Part shown: in pieces, positions 36,797-48,755 of the stretch
How positions within the stretch are numbered: position 1 is the first letter of the stretch
Layout of the letters: each line of letters begins with the position of its first letter
Assembly: GCA_009739215.1 (NCBI GenBank)
Contig: VSJF01000003.1
Span: forward strand, 806,001-870,000
Origin: Floccularia luteovirens
Lineage: Eukaryota > Basidiomycota > Agaricomycetes > Agaricales > Squamanitaceae
Length of the DNA: 64,000 nucleotides
Reading direction: 5' to 3'
Notes under the pieces: model-generated
The model's input: only the letters and a program-made list of their open reading frames with translations
Database searches by the model: none
What the model was told of the DNA's origin: nothing
Program-made: the position numbers and the translations under genes

Positions 36797-38824
36797 ATGG
36801 AAACACCATCTATGAATACTCGTATCAGCCTAGATGGAAACCTTGGAACCATCAGGTTCATTGGTTTGGTAGTAAATTCCGATGGTGTCTGGTTGGGGAT
36901 CGATTGGGATGATCCTAAACGTGGTAAGCATGACGGGGTAAAACATGACGTTAGATATTTCAAACCTAGGCAAGATCTTTGATTTACACTCACAACATAC
37001 TTCCAAAACTGAAGCAATTTGTACATGTTATAGAGTGTATGGCGCGGGTTCATTCATTCGGCCGTCGACGAATATTTGTTATGGGAAATCATTCTTAGAG
37101 GCTTTGACCTCAAAATACGTTGAAACACCCCATGGCTCAGATTCCCAAGAGAAGGTCTTGCTGGGCTCATCGAGTGGTGCAATCCAAGTGGAAGTCGTTA
37201 AGTTGGACAAAATCAGAACAAATCTAGCAAAACTGGACCGCTTGAAGGTGGTTAGTTTAGACGGAGCAAATGTTGCGCGATGTGATCCTCTAGGAATGAT
37301 AAGCAGCACTTGTCCGAGTGAGTTACACAACACATAATTGTTATATTGTAATTGAAATCGAATATACAGATATCAAAGCACTGGATCTGTCGGAGAGTTT
37401 GCTTCCAGGTTGGGATGAAATTGCCTCGATCGCGAAAGAACTCCCTTTCCTCCAAACACTAGCATTGAAGTAAGTTCTCACACTCTCCTGAAACACTGAA
37501 TAATATATGCACCTGCTTTTAGTCGAAACCGATTGGGTCCACCTCTGAACCCATCTTCCATGGGAGCCTTTCCTCGATTGACAGAAATACGATTGAACCA
37601 CACACTAGTGTCATGGAACGAATTGGAAGACGTCATTATTTACATGACATCTCTCCAAGTGGTGGAAATGGGATATAACATGTTAAAACATTTATATTGC
37701 GGTCCCGGGAACACATTTAAACACGAATCAATTCAAACAATAAACATCGACGGTAACCAGTGTTTCGATTGGAATGAGATTTGTGCATCATTACATCGAT
37801 ATCCTTGGTTGGTGAATCTCCTTTGCATCATTCTATTCCGCTGATGATACTATTTTTGAGCTTGCAACGGATCATAGTGACCTCCAATCAATTCAATTCA
37901 ATACCACTGCCGGGGAAAAGTGATTCACCGTTGACAGGACTTAAACATATTGGGTTGGCAAATAATTGCCTCGAGTCATGGAGTGACATTGATGCGCTTC
38001 TTTGTTGGTGCCCTGCCATAGAGGCTTTAACTTTAACTGGAAATGCACTAGTGGAAGGTATGTATATGTATCGTCCACTCTTTCCATTATTCCTGAAAGG
38101 TTTGCGCCAAGATAACATGGATGGAAGGCATTCACGCTCCATTGCAATTGCAAGAATTCCTTCTTTGAAAGTACTTGATGGAGCAAAAGTGGGTATTAAT
38201 TTAAATCGTGATAGTGGCTTAATGACAACAAATTCGTTCATTGGAGGTATCCCCAAGGGAGCGCGTTGATTCCGAATTGTTTTATATTTCTTATCTCGTA
38301 AAGAACGGTCCCCTGTCGGGTGGACAACGGCCTCACGAAGATCCTCATTGGGATTTTCTTTGTAAGAGTGAGTCCAGCATCTTACTATGGTGTTCTTTTT
38401 AAGAGTCTGGATCCAACTCTAGAGCACGGAATAACAAACGAACCCACTGAACCGGAACACAAGAAACTCGGTAGTCGATTGATAGGCAAGATGGATATAT
38501 TTTTGAATAGATCGGCTAGCTAATTTACTTCTAGAGTTGACAACATATCGATGTTTCGAGCCACCTCCAAAAGAAGCAAGTCGAGTGAAAGCATTACTTG
38601 ACACATCGGAAACAGTGTTTATCAAAGTACTACCCAGCATGACCCTGTATGGTTTAAGGATGAAACTGAGCAAACTTGCCAAACAAAATCGACGAGTTCC
38701 TATTGCCTGTTGGCTTTGCATCGACAATTCCATCGAGGAATTGGGTCCTGAAGACGACAATAAAAATCTAGCATTACTTGGTTTGGGCAATGATTCACGT
38801 ATCCTATATCTTGTGGAGGAATAA
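36797..38824 (+). CDS. TBCE: Tubulin-specific chaperone E (Pac2-like)
   Basis: Tubulin folding cofactor E, which binds alpha-tubulin and helps form the tubulin dimer. An N-terminal CAP-Gly domain (GTIRFIGLVVNSDGVWLGIDWDD and HDGVKHDVRYFKPRVYGAGSF), leucine-rich repeats (IKALDLSESLLPGWDEIASIAK, LQTLALNRNRLGPPL, LTEIRLNHTLVSWNELE, LKHIGLANNCLESWSDIDAL), and a C-terminal ubiquitin-like domain (TVFIKVLPSMTLYGLRMKLS to the stop at 38824) appear in the right order. About nine exons. Two introns (36970-37033 and 38486-38534) begin with GC rather than GT, both with the donor AG|GCAAGAT. The splice site near 38362-38408 is ambiguous. Confidence 0.92.
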
Positions 38825-39216
38825 TACAGATGCCTTAAGTGATACAGACTTCTAGTAATATATCAAATATTATTGGTCGACACATACCATCAATGCAGCT
38901 CAAAAGTGTTCGAAAAAAAATCACCAAATTTAGACCTATCAATCACTAGAAAGAAATTACCAGATTTGACATTTATTGTCTGTTGTCGGTCTTGTCAGCC
39001 AAGAGAAACCGAATGTGGAAGCCTTCAGGATTTGTTAGTCCTAATGTTTGCCTTTAAGCGAGGGTGACCAAGTATTGTCCATCACAGAAGTACACGGTCC
39101 GCGTAAACGACAACTCCTTAATCGAGGAGAGAAGACCAAGATAATAAAGGAAATCAACCTCCGACCGCATTCTGGTCTTTTTCTCCCGCCAAGCCCGTGC
39201 CAGAACCAAGACCAAC
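38825..39216. other. Intergenic region between convergent TBCE and the SR protein
   Basis: About 390 bases between two converging genes, likely both 3' untranslated regions. I see nothing else. Confidence 0.5.
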
Positions 39217-40704
39217 TCAACGTGACCAACCGCCATCGCCGTTCGCATGCCTTGGGGGCCTGTCTTCAAAGCGATCGTCTTTTTCGTCGCGTCTTTTGTC
39301 TTCTCTGCGTCGATCTAAATCGTCCCTGCGTCGGTCATAATAATAATCAGGCGGTCTGCGATCATCATAACCTCCTCGCCGGTAATCATCGTACCCTGCA
39401 GGCCTTCTGTCATCAACCTCCCTCCTGGAGGGCGGGGACCTGGGTTGTCGACGATCTCCATAGTCTGTGCGGCGAGGAGGTGACCTGGATCGGTCACGTC
39501 GGTAACCGCCGCGATCGTCTCTGTAGCGGTCGTCGCGACCTGACCTATCGTCACGACGATCATCGCGCCGGTAGTTGTCGGGGCCGGCACGCTATTTAAA
39601 AAAATGATTGATAGAAGGTTCGGTACGTGGTAATTGACGTCGTGACTGACCGAATCATCGAGTGCGACACGAACAGGCCTTCCCCGAAGCTCCCTACCAT
39701 CTAATTCTTTGACCGCACGTTCGGCATCTTCTCTGGATAGATACTCAAGAATTCTGTTGGTCAATGAGATAAATAGCACTGGTACGAGTTTAGAGTCACA
39801 ATACCCTTGTCCAGGAGAATCACGATCAATATCTGCAAAAGAGACGCTTCCTGCATCTCGTCCGAAGTCCTTGAGGTCCTAGGAATAGTGAGGATAAATC
39901 AGGCCCCATCCATCGAGGTAAAGGTCGAGAGTAATAGTCCACAAGCCAAAAACACGACAAGTACTCCGAAAAAGGCTGAGAATATCAAGGGCCAATATCC
40001 TTTATGGGCGAAGCCAGTCCCCGACGAATATAATAATGCGATGGAAGAAAAAAAACCATTTACAAACAATCCGGTGGAATCCCGGAAGAGCAGAAGCACC
40101 GTACCTGCCAGCTCGTATCACGAGAAACGCCGGTCACGATAAGACGAATGCCAGGAGGTCTACGGGATCTTGGAGGACTAAAACAAGTCACAGAAATCAG
40201 AAAAATTAAACTCTAGCATTCTATCATACCCATAATTTCTTTCTCCTTCATATGGCTCCCGACGGGGTCGGCTCTCTTTTGCGAATTCAACGACGATACT
40301 ATGTAAGAAGTTACAATGCCATATTTTTCAGTTGCCAGAGGTAGTCGTACTTAACGCCCATAAAAGGTTTTCCGTTGAAGTTATGAACAGCATCTTCTGC
40401 ATCCTGTTAGGAAGATAGTTAAAATTGGAAATTTTGAACAGTAGTATATGAACCTTAGCATTCTCAAATTCGACAAAGCCGAATCCTGTATGAAAGTTCG
40501 TTTTGTCCTTCGGATGTGTAGAAAATAAATGGGACACCAACCAGTCATAACACGGCAGTCGATGATACGACCGTACCCCTCGAAAAATTTAGACACATCA
40601 TCAGAGCGAGTATCCGACGGTAATCCTTTGATAAATGATTAAACAAGGAAAGTATGCGCAACCAAAAAAAAAATCTTACTGCCAAGGTAAAGACGCCTGC
40701 TCAT
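39217..40704 (-). CDS. SR-family splicing factor (SRSF1/Srp2-like)
   Basis: A nuclear Ser/Arg-type RNA-binding protein of pre-mRNA splicing. Start at 40704 (MSRRLYLG + RLPSDTRSDDVSKFF) opens the first RRM (EGYGRIIDCRVMT ... FGFVEFENAKDAEDAVH). The second, noncanonical RRM reads RLIVTGVSRDTSWQDLKDFG, where SWQDLKD is the hallmark of the SRSF1-type pseudo-RRM, then YLEYLSREDAERAVKELDGR. The C-terminus is Arg/Asp/Tyr-rich (RRDRSRSPPRR, then repeated YDDRR units) ending HANGDGGWSR. Few true SR dipeptides remain; RD/DR dominates, a fungal variation. A long open frame on the plus strand here is a shadow of the repetitive tail. Confidence 0.9.
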
Positions 40705-40927
40705 CGTAGTTCGAGGACAAGGTGATTGAAGTTGAAACTTTGTCTGAGTTTCAATTGATGAACCATCCATCTTTTTTTGGGCACGGACCATCCAGACTTC
40801 CGGAAGAGTCCGACTTAACTTGCTGTCAAGGTTCAGACAAAATTTAATTTATATATTATGAACTGTATAACAGGTTTTTTTCCCGAGTTTGACATGTAAT
40901 ATGTACAGTAAAAGAGACATGACAACA

Positions 40928-42930
40928 TTAGTGCTGTGATTGCGACCAATCAATCGAGTTGATATCGATCCCTTCTTGCACCATTTCCCATAATGGGCTG
41001 TATAATGACTCAGCTCATGTCACTCCAGAATTCCAATATTTACATACCTCATCTCACGTAACCGGTGAACAGTTCCTACTATGTGTTTCACGACAAAATC
41101 AACCTCGGCCTCCGTTGTGAACCGACCTATACCAAATCTCAGTGAGGAATGAGCCATGTCCTCAGCAGCTCCTGTTGAAAATGATGTATCAGAATTTATC
41201 ATTGAAACGGAAGCTGTAACATACCGAGGGCCCGCAGGACATATGATGGTTCTAACGAAGCTGAGGTACATGCGCTACCCGACGACAACGCAATATTCTG
41301 AGCAATGGAAATTAGGAAAGAATTGATCAGATTGAATCATCGATTACCTTCAGCGCCATCAGGAGACTCTCTCCTTCCACGTAAGAAAAACTAAGATTGA
41401 CACAGCCGGGATAACCGTTGATGTCTCCGTTCCTTACGACATGTTCGATTTGAGAATGTATCCCGTTGATAAGGCGTTCGGAGAGCGCCTTGATACGTTC
41501 ATGATCTCTCTGTTAGAAAAAGCGTAACAATCAGAAATCAGCGGGTGGAATAGAAAATTATCATTTTGGAATTAGTCAGTACCCCTGCACGAGAGTCAAT
41601 GCCGAGCTAGCTGCGTCAGACATGGTCTTGCCGCATGTGCTACACGGCTCGCACATAATGAATGTGTCCAGTGCAATTATCATCAGATGATACAATGTCT
41701 GGAAATATACTTACATCCATTTCAATCTTGGCTATGCGCGCAGCCTCACCCAGACCAACCACTAGAGCAGTTGGTAATGTACCACTTCTTAGACCTCGCT
41801 CCTGACCCCCACCGCTTAAAATGGGTTCTAGCCTGACTCGAGGTCTCCTCCTGACATACGCAGCACCGATTCCCTTGGGACCGTATAGTTTGTGGCCAGA
41901 GATACTCATTAAGTCAACATTCATTTCATTAACATCCACTGGTATCTTTCCCACAGCCTGCGCAGCGTCGGTGTGTAGATATATGCCGCGATGCTTGCGT
42001 AACAAGTTCCCAATCTCTTTCATCGGCTGTATAACGCCAGTTTCATTATTGACAGTCATGATAGACACCAGCGATGTGTCAGGTCGGATTGCTGCTTGCA
42101 GATCATCCAAGGAAATTACACCGTTCTTTTGAACAGGAAGATAAGTCACTTCAAAACCTTCTTCACCAAGTTTTCTACACGAATCCAATACACATTTGTG
42201 TTCCTAGAAAGCTGTTAGATTCTGTATGCCTAATTTAGTATAACACCTAACCGTTTGTGTAGTTATTATGTGCTTTTTCTTCTCTTTGTGAAACCTAGCA
42301 ACACCCTTGATAGCCATATTATTAGTCTCAGTTGCTCCTGAAGTAAATATCATATCCTTCGGGTCTGCACCGATCAAATCCGCTAATTGCTATCATAGGG
42401 AATCAATTAACACTCAATCAATCATAAGAGATGAGTAGTACTTTTCTAGCATCCTCAACTGCTTGTTCTGCTTCCCAGCCATATGCATGCGTCCTGCTAT
42501 GCGGATTACCATACTGGTCTGTGAGGTATGGTAGCATCGCATCCAATACACGGGGATCTACTGGGGTCGTGGCCTTTTTTCCGTCAGACCCCATCTGAGA
42601 AGAAAAGTGTAAATTCCTACCTGCATGTCAAGGTATATGGGTCTCGTTTTATCCTTCAAATTTCCCTCACGAGTTGGGACTTCCAACTTGAAACCGAGCA
42701 TGTCTTACCAGAAACAACTAGTCAATACACCAGAAAACAAAAATATATGCTGGGACAAGTGCACCTGCTCTAGGAGTGAAGTGATTTTCTGTCTGATAGG
42801 TGGAGGGAACATCCACCACGCTTGCTCTGTCAGCACCTGAGGGCTGGACGAAACGTCGACTGCCAAGGAGAGGTGCAGGTACTTTGCATGCTGTCCTGCG
42901 AACAGTAGTATGCGACAATCGGGACAACAT
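40928..42930 (-). CDS. NFS1: Mitochondrial cysteine desulfurase Nfs1
   Basis: A PLP enzyme that takes sulfur from cysteine to build iron-sulfur clusters and thiolate tRNA, mainly in mitochondria. Start at 42930 yields a presequence ([20 protein letters not shown]). Motifs: [19 protein letters not shown] then [57 protein letters not shown]; the PLP-binding Lys in [30 protein letters not shown]; the persulfide Cys loop [21 protein letters not shown]; and the end [14 protein letters not shown]. All catalytic residues appear present. About ten short exons. Confidence 0.97.
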
Positions 42931-43236
42931 GAAGTTATAACAGAAAGTAGACACTAATTATCTGATAACTCTGGAAGAAAAAGTATCCCGACGACTCAGT
43001 CGTGCCCATGACCATGACGGAACTGAGTGTGAAACACATCACGTGACTTTCCACATTGCAATTTTAATTCATGTAATTTCTTTATAAAATGTTTCGTTAA
43101 CCTGAGTACGAAGTACTATTTCAAATGAGATATCTAAGCATTCCATGTTGCATCACATATAATGCTATCGATTGGAGACTACATAATTTGTACAGGGCTT
43201 TGCATTTATTGTGATAATAGAGCAGGGAATAGATGT
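42931..43236. other. Intergenic region between NFS1 and Cel6A
   Basis: About 305 bases upstream of NFS1 and downstream of Cel6A. No gene is visible. Confidence 0.5.
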
Positions 43237-45064
43237 CTACAGAGAAGGGTTTGCGTTTGTAACCAAGGTCTGGAAATAAGCCTGCAAGAAATTTGGTGAG
43301 TTGAAAAAATGACCGTAACCACGAATTGGCTCACCTGGAACCATGTGCCAGCCTCGGGTGCGGGGGTTGCAGCATCCCTTATTAAAAAAATCATGTCAGA
43401 CGCTTCATTTTACAGGACGCAGCAATCAGGACGTACGAAAGACCGCAGTGGGCATCATATCTTGGGGAAGAAGTATCGGAAGTACCGTCGCACTCGCCTC
43501 CGGGTTTCACCCAGACAATTGCGTCGATGAGGGAAGAACCAGTGTTCAAGGTAGGGCGAGTACCGAACCCAGCACCTTTAACATTACACCAGTCACCCCA
43601 TTGCTGGCGAATGTTCTGAACACCCGAGCGACCTTGATCGACGATGAAGTGAGCAGGGAAACCAAGTGAGCTGAGTTGTGGGGCGAGAGCCTGTTAAATT
43701 AATTTTGAGCTTTTTGAAACACCGACCAAAATATACAACTCACATTAATGTAGTGAATTTCATCGTAGTTGCTGTTACCGGAGGTAATGGGATCTGGGCT
43801 GCTCGCAGCTTTGGACAATATCAGCGTTAACGCGTGATCTGGGCCAAAAAAAACTCAACTGAGCGCATTGTAGTTTGCAACGTTTGTGGCCAATCCTCTC
43901 ACGAATTTGGGTGAGCCAGCACTCTTGTACAATTGAGCAAACAGCTGTGCAGCAGGTCCCAAGTTGGCAGACCAGCCTAACCATCCTGCGTGACCAGCGT
44001 CTAGATACATATAAACGCCGACAGCATTCAACTGCTGCATAGCATAAGTAACGCCAGACTTCATGTAACTAGATTAGAATCCGTCTGACAAATGTAAAAT
44101 ATGTATTTATTTTACCTTGTACGCATCCTGTGCACCTGCACACTTTTGTACGTTCAAGTTGGTCACCAAGTTTGCCAATGAGTCGGGTTCTATGACAGCA
44201 ACCACGCGGACATCCGGGAATTCTGCAAGTACCGGCCAAATCATGATTACCGATCATGCAATGATGTCAATGTGCTTACTTTTGATTTGAGCAACCAATT
44301 GATCAATGTAGTTCTTGTAATTAGCAAGGCCGTTGTTTGCAATGCTGAATTCTCCATTGGAGGCAAGCGCAGCGCAATCGCGGTCCGGCAAGTCGTACAC
44401 GACTATCTGAACCAAGTACTTCTGACCAGAAGCTTTGGCCTTTGCATCAGCGTCTGCAAGGTACGTGCCAAGGGTTGGTGCTTTGGCGACAACATCAAAC
44501 CACGTGAACGTAGGAATATTAGCAACTTTGAGAGCCTTGGCCTTTGTAGTGGAGTCTGAGATTGCGGCTGCTGCTGCCTTTACTTCATCAGCATAGAATG
44601 GTGTTAGATAAATCTACAACACATTGTCAGTTATCTTGTTGTGTAGTTTAGGTATTCGCAGTTACCTGATAACCGGTGAAAGGGTTTCCAGCGTCAGGAA
44701 CCGTTGTACCGGTAGGCACGCTTGTTCCTCCTCCAGGAGTAGTTTGAGTCGGAGGTGTAGTCACCGGTGTAGTTGGACTAGTTGCTCCAGGTCTAACAAA
44801 AGCATCAACATAACAAATTCCAGTACTAAGGTATTTGAGTCCTACAGGCACTGTGAATACCAGTCATTTTGTTTTGTGCATGTCGCCCCATCAACACACT
44901 GCGTGTCGCCAGCTATACAAATGGTGAATCATAATTCGTGTCGCAAGAAGGCAATCAAATTCACTCCACCCATTACCACCACATTGACCCCACACTGGAG
45001 CAAGGGCTTTTACGAAAGCTGGAACCACAGAAGCAAGAGCAAGCAAGGTAGTAAATCTTAACAT
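43237..45064 (-). CDS. cel6A: Secreted cellobiohydrolase II, CBM1-GH6 (Cel6A)
   Basis: Releases cellobiose from the non-reducing ends of cellulose; secreted. Start at 45064 with signal peptide (MLRFTTLLALASVVPAFVKA). A CBM1 follows (VWGQCGGNGWTGDTQC then CTKQNDWYSQCL, split by an intron), then a Thr/Pro linker (SPTTPVTTPPTQTTPGGGTS). The GH6 domain starts NPFTGYQIYLTPFYADEV. Catalytic region: VQIVVYDLPDRDCAALASNGE (the Asp in DRDC is the acid by family knowledge), VVAVIEPDSLANLV, VYMYLDAGHAGWLGW, and the C-terminal DAIVWVKPGGECDGTSD. The last exon ends TLVTNANPSL. About nine exons. A TATA-like element lies about 55 bases upstream. Confidence 0.96.
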
Positions 45065-45116
45065 GGTAGTGGTTGAAACACGAAAGTCCTGTATTCTCGT
45101 CAAAGAGTGAGTGTCA

Positions 45117-45124
45117 TTTTATAT
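45117..45124 (-). promoter_or_regulatory. TATA-like element of Cel6A
   Basis: ATATAAAA on the minus strand, about 55 bases before the Cel6A start codon, a good distance for a highly expressed, inducible gene. Inferred from position and sequence. Confidence 0.5.
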
Positions 45125-45288
45125 TTCACCCGTTGAGACGTGGAACCGCAATAAATTCCGGCATTGAACCGGATGGTATGACGGAAAGTCCTCGGTCAAG
45201 AAGTCCTTACATGGGCTCATATACGCAACATGATCACAAGACAAGAGCTTCATCTGACAAAACTCCTTGAACTGACAAAAGAGATGGT

Positions 45289-46130
45289 CTAAACACGCGG
45301 TTCAACTTCGGCCTGGTCCAGGAAAGCTTTCACCCCATTTGACATCATAATGGATAACCCGTATCTTTTAGCCTTGGCCGGATAAATCATGTCGTTTTCA
45401 ATGTCCTATGCGCTGTTGCGAAACTATATTTAGTATTCGATATATGGGGAGATGCGGAAGAAGTACATACTGCTGGCATCTCCTGTCCGACGCGTGATCC
45501 CGGTAGCTTTGGTTTTCGTTATAAATGCCAGATATTCAACACATTGGGATCAATTCCTGCAGCAATTGTCCCGTGACAGGATCCACATAGACATACCCTG
45601 GGTAAAAGCCCACGCTGCGACCCTTGGAGCCGACGGACATAGTCAACCCGGTTCGTAAACAGGGCTTAGGTTCGCGAGTAAGACCAATATGTAATGATCG
45701 AGCTGTACCTGATGTTTTTCTTAACATCAGGTATTGGATACAGGTCACCACTAAGAGAGAAATAACTTGATCGGCAGTTTTAAGAGTTATTGGAAGGTCA
45801 TGTTTAGGACATAGCCGCTATTAGTTCAGGCTGCTCTATTCTTCTCTTGATGGAAAAATATCTGTGAATATTAACTGTGGATGTCATTTTATATCCGATA
45901 TTCAAAATAACGTACATACCAAAGTGATTTTAAGCATAGTTGCAGGTCTCCAAACAGAAAGAGTTTGTGATGCATTGTTAAGCTTACCGCGCCGTGTCCA
46001 AAACCTCGCGTCTCGGTCGAATTCCATCAGAATTGTCAATTCAAAATCGACGTCAAATGGGCTTGGATTTCCCGGAGCTCACCCGAAAAAAAAGTCTCCG
46101 ATGGGACAGAACCAATGGTTCCATGATTGA
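45289..46130 (-). CDS. Possible multi-exon gene, unassigned
   Basis: I do not recognise a family. On the minus strand several stretches look coding: an exon near 45430-45289 reading DIENDMIYPAKAKRYGLSIM and SNGVKAFLDQAEVEPRV before a stop at 45289, and one near 45680-45540 reading LTMSVGSKGRSVGFYPGYVY then VDPVTGQLLQELIPMC. Upstream candidate first exons begin near 46130 (MEPLVLSHRRLFFR with a GTGAGC donor) or near 46030 (MEFDRDARFWTRR with a GTAAGC donor). The order and phases of the joins are unresolved. It lies between the same-strand genes NECAP and Cel6A. It could be a small conserved gene or a decayed one. Confidence 0.35.
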
Positions 46131-46269
46131 TATTAAGACACATACCTCAATCGAAGCTGGATACAAATACGGAGAAAAACGAAGCAATAGTTTGTCAAAA
46201 ACGTTATGAATTACGAAAACACTCTGAGAAATTCATGCTGATGGCTACCAACTGTCCCCATCGGTCTGT

Positions 46270-47167
46270 TCATGTGCGCCTTTTAGGTGCACTTGGTGGG
46301 GAAGGTAGCAAGGGTATTGCTCCGCTGCCTGAAGAATTCTCAGATAATAAGCTACTCCCAGAACCGAGCACGTCGTTTCCCGTAGGTTTGCTGCGGCCAG
46401 GCAGAGAAATGGAGAATGTTTGACCCTCCTTCAAACTGTAGTCTTTCTTTGGTCCAGCTGGAATGTGAGGTGAAGCTTCTGCAGCTTCTGTGGGATTGAG
46501 GCTGGCCTGCTGACGCCTGGGTTTACTGTTGAGTTATTAATCAAGAGGAAATAAGGAGGAAATACTTCGTATAATCTTGCAAAGCCACATCTGTTATGGT
46601 ATTATTGTCAGATGGTCAGATGACTTGGTATGTGGATGTTAATCAAAGAAAATCTCACTGAAATCAAAACTATCTGTGCGTTCAGCAAAACCCATGCCAA
46701 TATAGGCTTTTTTACCACCATCTTCTACACGTACGACAAAATATCGCGACGAATCGAGAACTGCTTCTACCGATGGCCTTGCGACATCGTACTCGGCTCT
46801 AGCGAACACTAACAGGAATTAGGTATCATCGATGGGTATATGGAGTGGTTCATACATTCTCCTAAGAGTAAATAAACGATGAGATTGGAAATTTATATGC
46901 CATGATTTATTCCTACCTGTGACAGGGTCTTCAAAATGCAAAGCAGCACCCTTGGAAGTTTCAATAATCCTGAGACGGCCTTTCCACAATGGCTGCGCCA
47001 AATCACCCCATTCGTTGGCGCGATGACCTTCGTTTGCTCTCAAAGGTGGTATCTTGTAAACTGGGGTAGAGGTGTATAATGATGTCTTTATTCTGCTGAA
47101 AGTGATAATTACCCGAAACCTCGCGAGCAATGTAAAGGATTGATTCGATTTCGTCACTGAGATTCAT
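46270..47167 (-). CDS. NECAP-family adaptin-ear-binding protein
   Basis: A coated-vesicle endocytosis factor (DUF1681 PH-like fold) that binds AP-2 and related adaptors. The start at 47167 reads [17 protein letters not shown], then across a short intron [20 protein letters not shown] then [20 protein letters not shown]. The next exons read [57 protein letters not shown]. The tail ([14 protein letters not shown] and [13 protein letters not shown]) ends at 46270. The core matches the family closely; the C-terminal region is shorter than in animals and no WxxF motif is seen. Confidence 0.88.
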
Positions 47168-47366
47168 GATATATTCTATAGAGGCGTGTATCCACTGTCA
47201 CCACTACGACAGGGACTCAAGGGGAGTGATAGCAAAGTGATTATCCAAATGATGCCAGAATAAGATCAGACATACATAATCGCTTCTGTTGCATTATATT
47301 TGCCATGTAAATTTACGACTTTATGACACATCACAGTGCACACATACTCACTTTAGTGTTCCTATC

Positions 47367-48446
47367 ATGAATGGTCCTCCTACACCCCCGCCAACAACTC
47401 TCATTGAACTGCAGGATGAAGCTAGAGCAACGTCGTTACAAAATGGAAGTTCCAATCAATCATCAGATACAATCCTATCGTCCCAGCAAACATCAACTCA
47501 GATCAGACTACAAGATACTTATCAACAAAAGTTCCCTTCGATAGCGACACTAGCCATGGCAGGCGACCTACAAGAGTTGATACGAAGTGCTGAAAACTTT
47601 GACATTAATGTATTTAGCACTCTTCGTCGTCTTTCTTAGACAGAGTCTGACGCATAATAGGCCAGTGATGACATGCATGTTACGCGCTTACTGATTATAG
47701 CACCTCTCACCCTTGCTTACCTGATTCTGGATGATATGTAAGGACAGGCATTGACATTATGGTTTCCATCTCTGATTTTTTATTCGTTCGTTCATAAATA
47801 GACCCTCTGCCCGATACGTTCTCGCAAGACTACCCGACAACCTCAAATCTCGTCCTTTGTCAAGCGCGTTGTATTCATTAACGACATTCACTGCAGATAG
47901 GGAATATGCCAAAATTTATTCACAAGCTGAACTTGTGTATAATCTTGTTGCACAACCAGACTTTTTTGATCAAGACCTGTCAGTTATAGTTCGAAGCATG
48001 GTGACGAGCTTCGTCGGTAAGGCTTGTCTTAGCTGTGTCCGTATCGCTGTTCAATTTTTGCAAACAGAATCATTCCGTCGAAGAATGTTTATACTATTGT
48101 CAAAAGCATATTCATCGCTGCCGATCACTCTTGCTTGCCTGTATCTTGGAATGAATGCAGAACAAGTGGTTACTGGTACGAGCTTCGTTCAAATTGGGCA
48201 ACTTTTTCTTTGTTTTGAAACTGCAATGTTTTATAGTCGCATCCCAGGACCTATGGAAATATGATCCATCATCGCAAAATCTTACGCCAAATGGCGTGAC
48301 CCGGTCCCAAGGAAGCGCTAACGCTCCATCAGTTTGTATGATAACTATAGCACATTTTGCTCATGGGCTAACCGATATTAGCAGCCATCTCTTCTTTGCA
48401 AACATTTCATTTTGTTGCCAATAGCGTTGCCTTGCTAGAAACATGA
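47367..48446 (+). CDS. CSN8: COP9 signalosome subunit 8 (PCI domain)
   Basis: A PCI-domain subunit of the COP9 signalosome, which removes NEDD8/Rub1 from cullins. The start at 47367 (MNGPPTPPPTTLIELQDEAR) runs into MAGDLQELIRSAENFDIN, then HVTRLLIIAPLTLAYLILDD, IPSARYVLARLPDNL, a helical repeat region (EYAKIYSQAELVYNLVAQPD), and RRRMFILLSKAYSSLPITLA with ACLYLGMNAEQVV, the winged-helix of the PCI domain. The last exon ends FVANSVALLET. Five or six exons, with short intron borders inferred by frame. The proteasome subunit Rpn12 has a similar fold, but length and end favour Csn8. Confidence 0.72.
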
Positions 48447-48755
48447 ATCCGAAATTTTAGCTCCATGTACAATACACGTCTGTTGTAGTTAGCCAACATA
48501 TTCAGCACGCGCGGCACCAAAGGTCTGCAAAGCACATTCCGGAGGGAATGGTACCACTGCTAATTCTTGGTGTCGCATTTCAGAAGTGTTACACATTGTC
48601 TGTATTCGATATGCCAACTGTGTAGGTGCGGTGGAAAGCATTTAAATAATTTAGAGCTCGCATTTGCTATTTAGAGATATATGCAGTATTACACAACACG
48701 TGTTTGGCTTCTGGTGAATACTTCTGTCATTTCACAACCATATTACCAACTACCA
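48447..48755. other. Intergenic region between CSN8 and UBLCP1
   Basis: About 310 bases between two plus-strand genes. No gene or repeat is supported. Confidence 0.5.

Noticed and set aside
39048..39599. Long plus-strand open frame of 183 codons
   Set aside because: Shadow of the repetitive Arg/Asp-rich tail of the SR protein on the minus strand.
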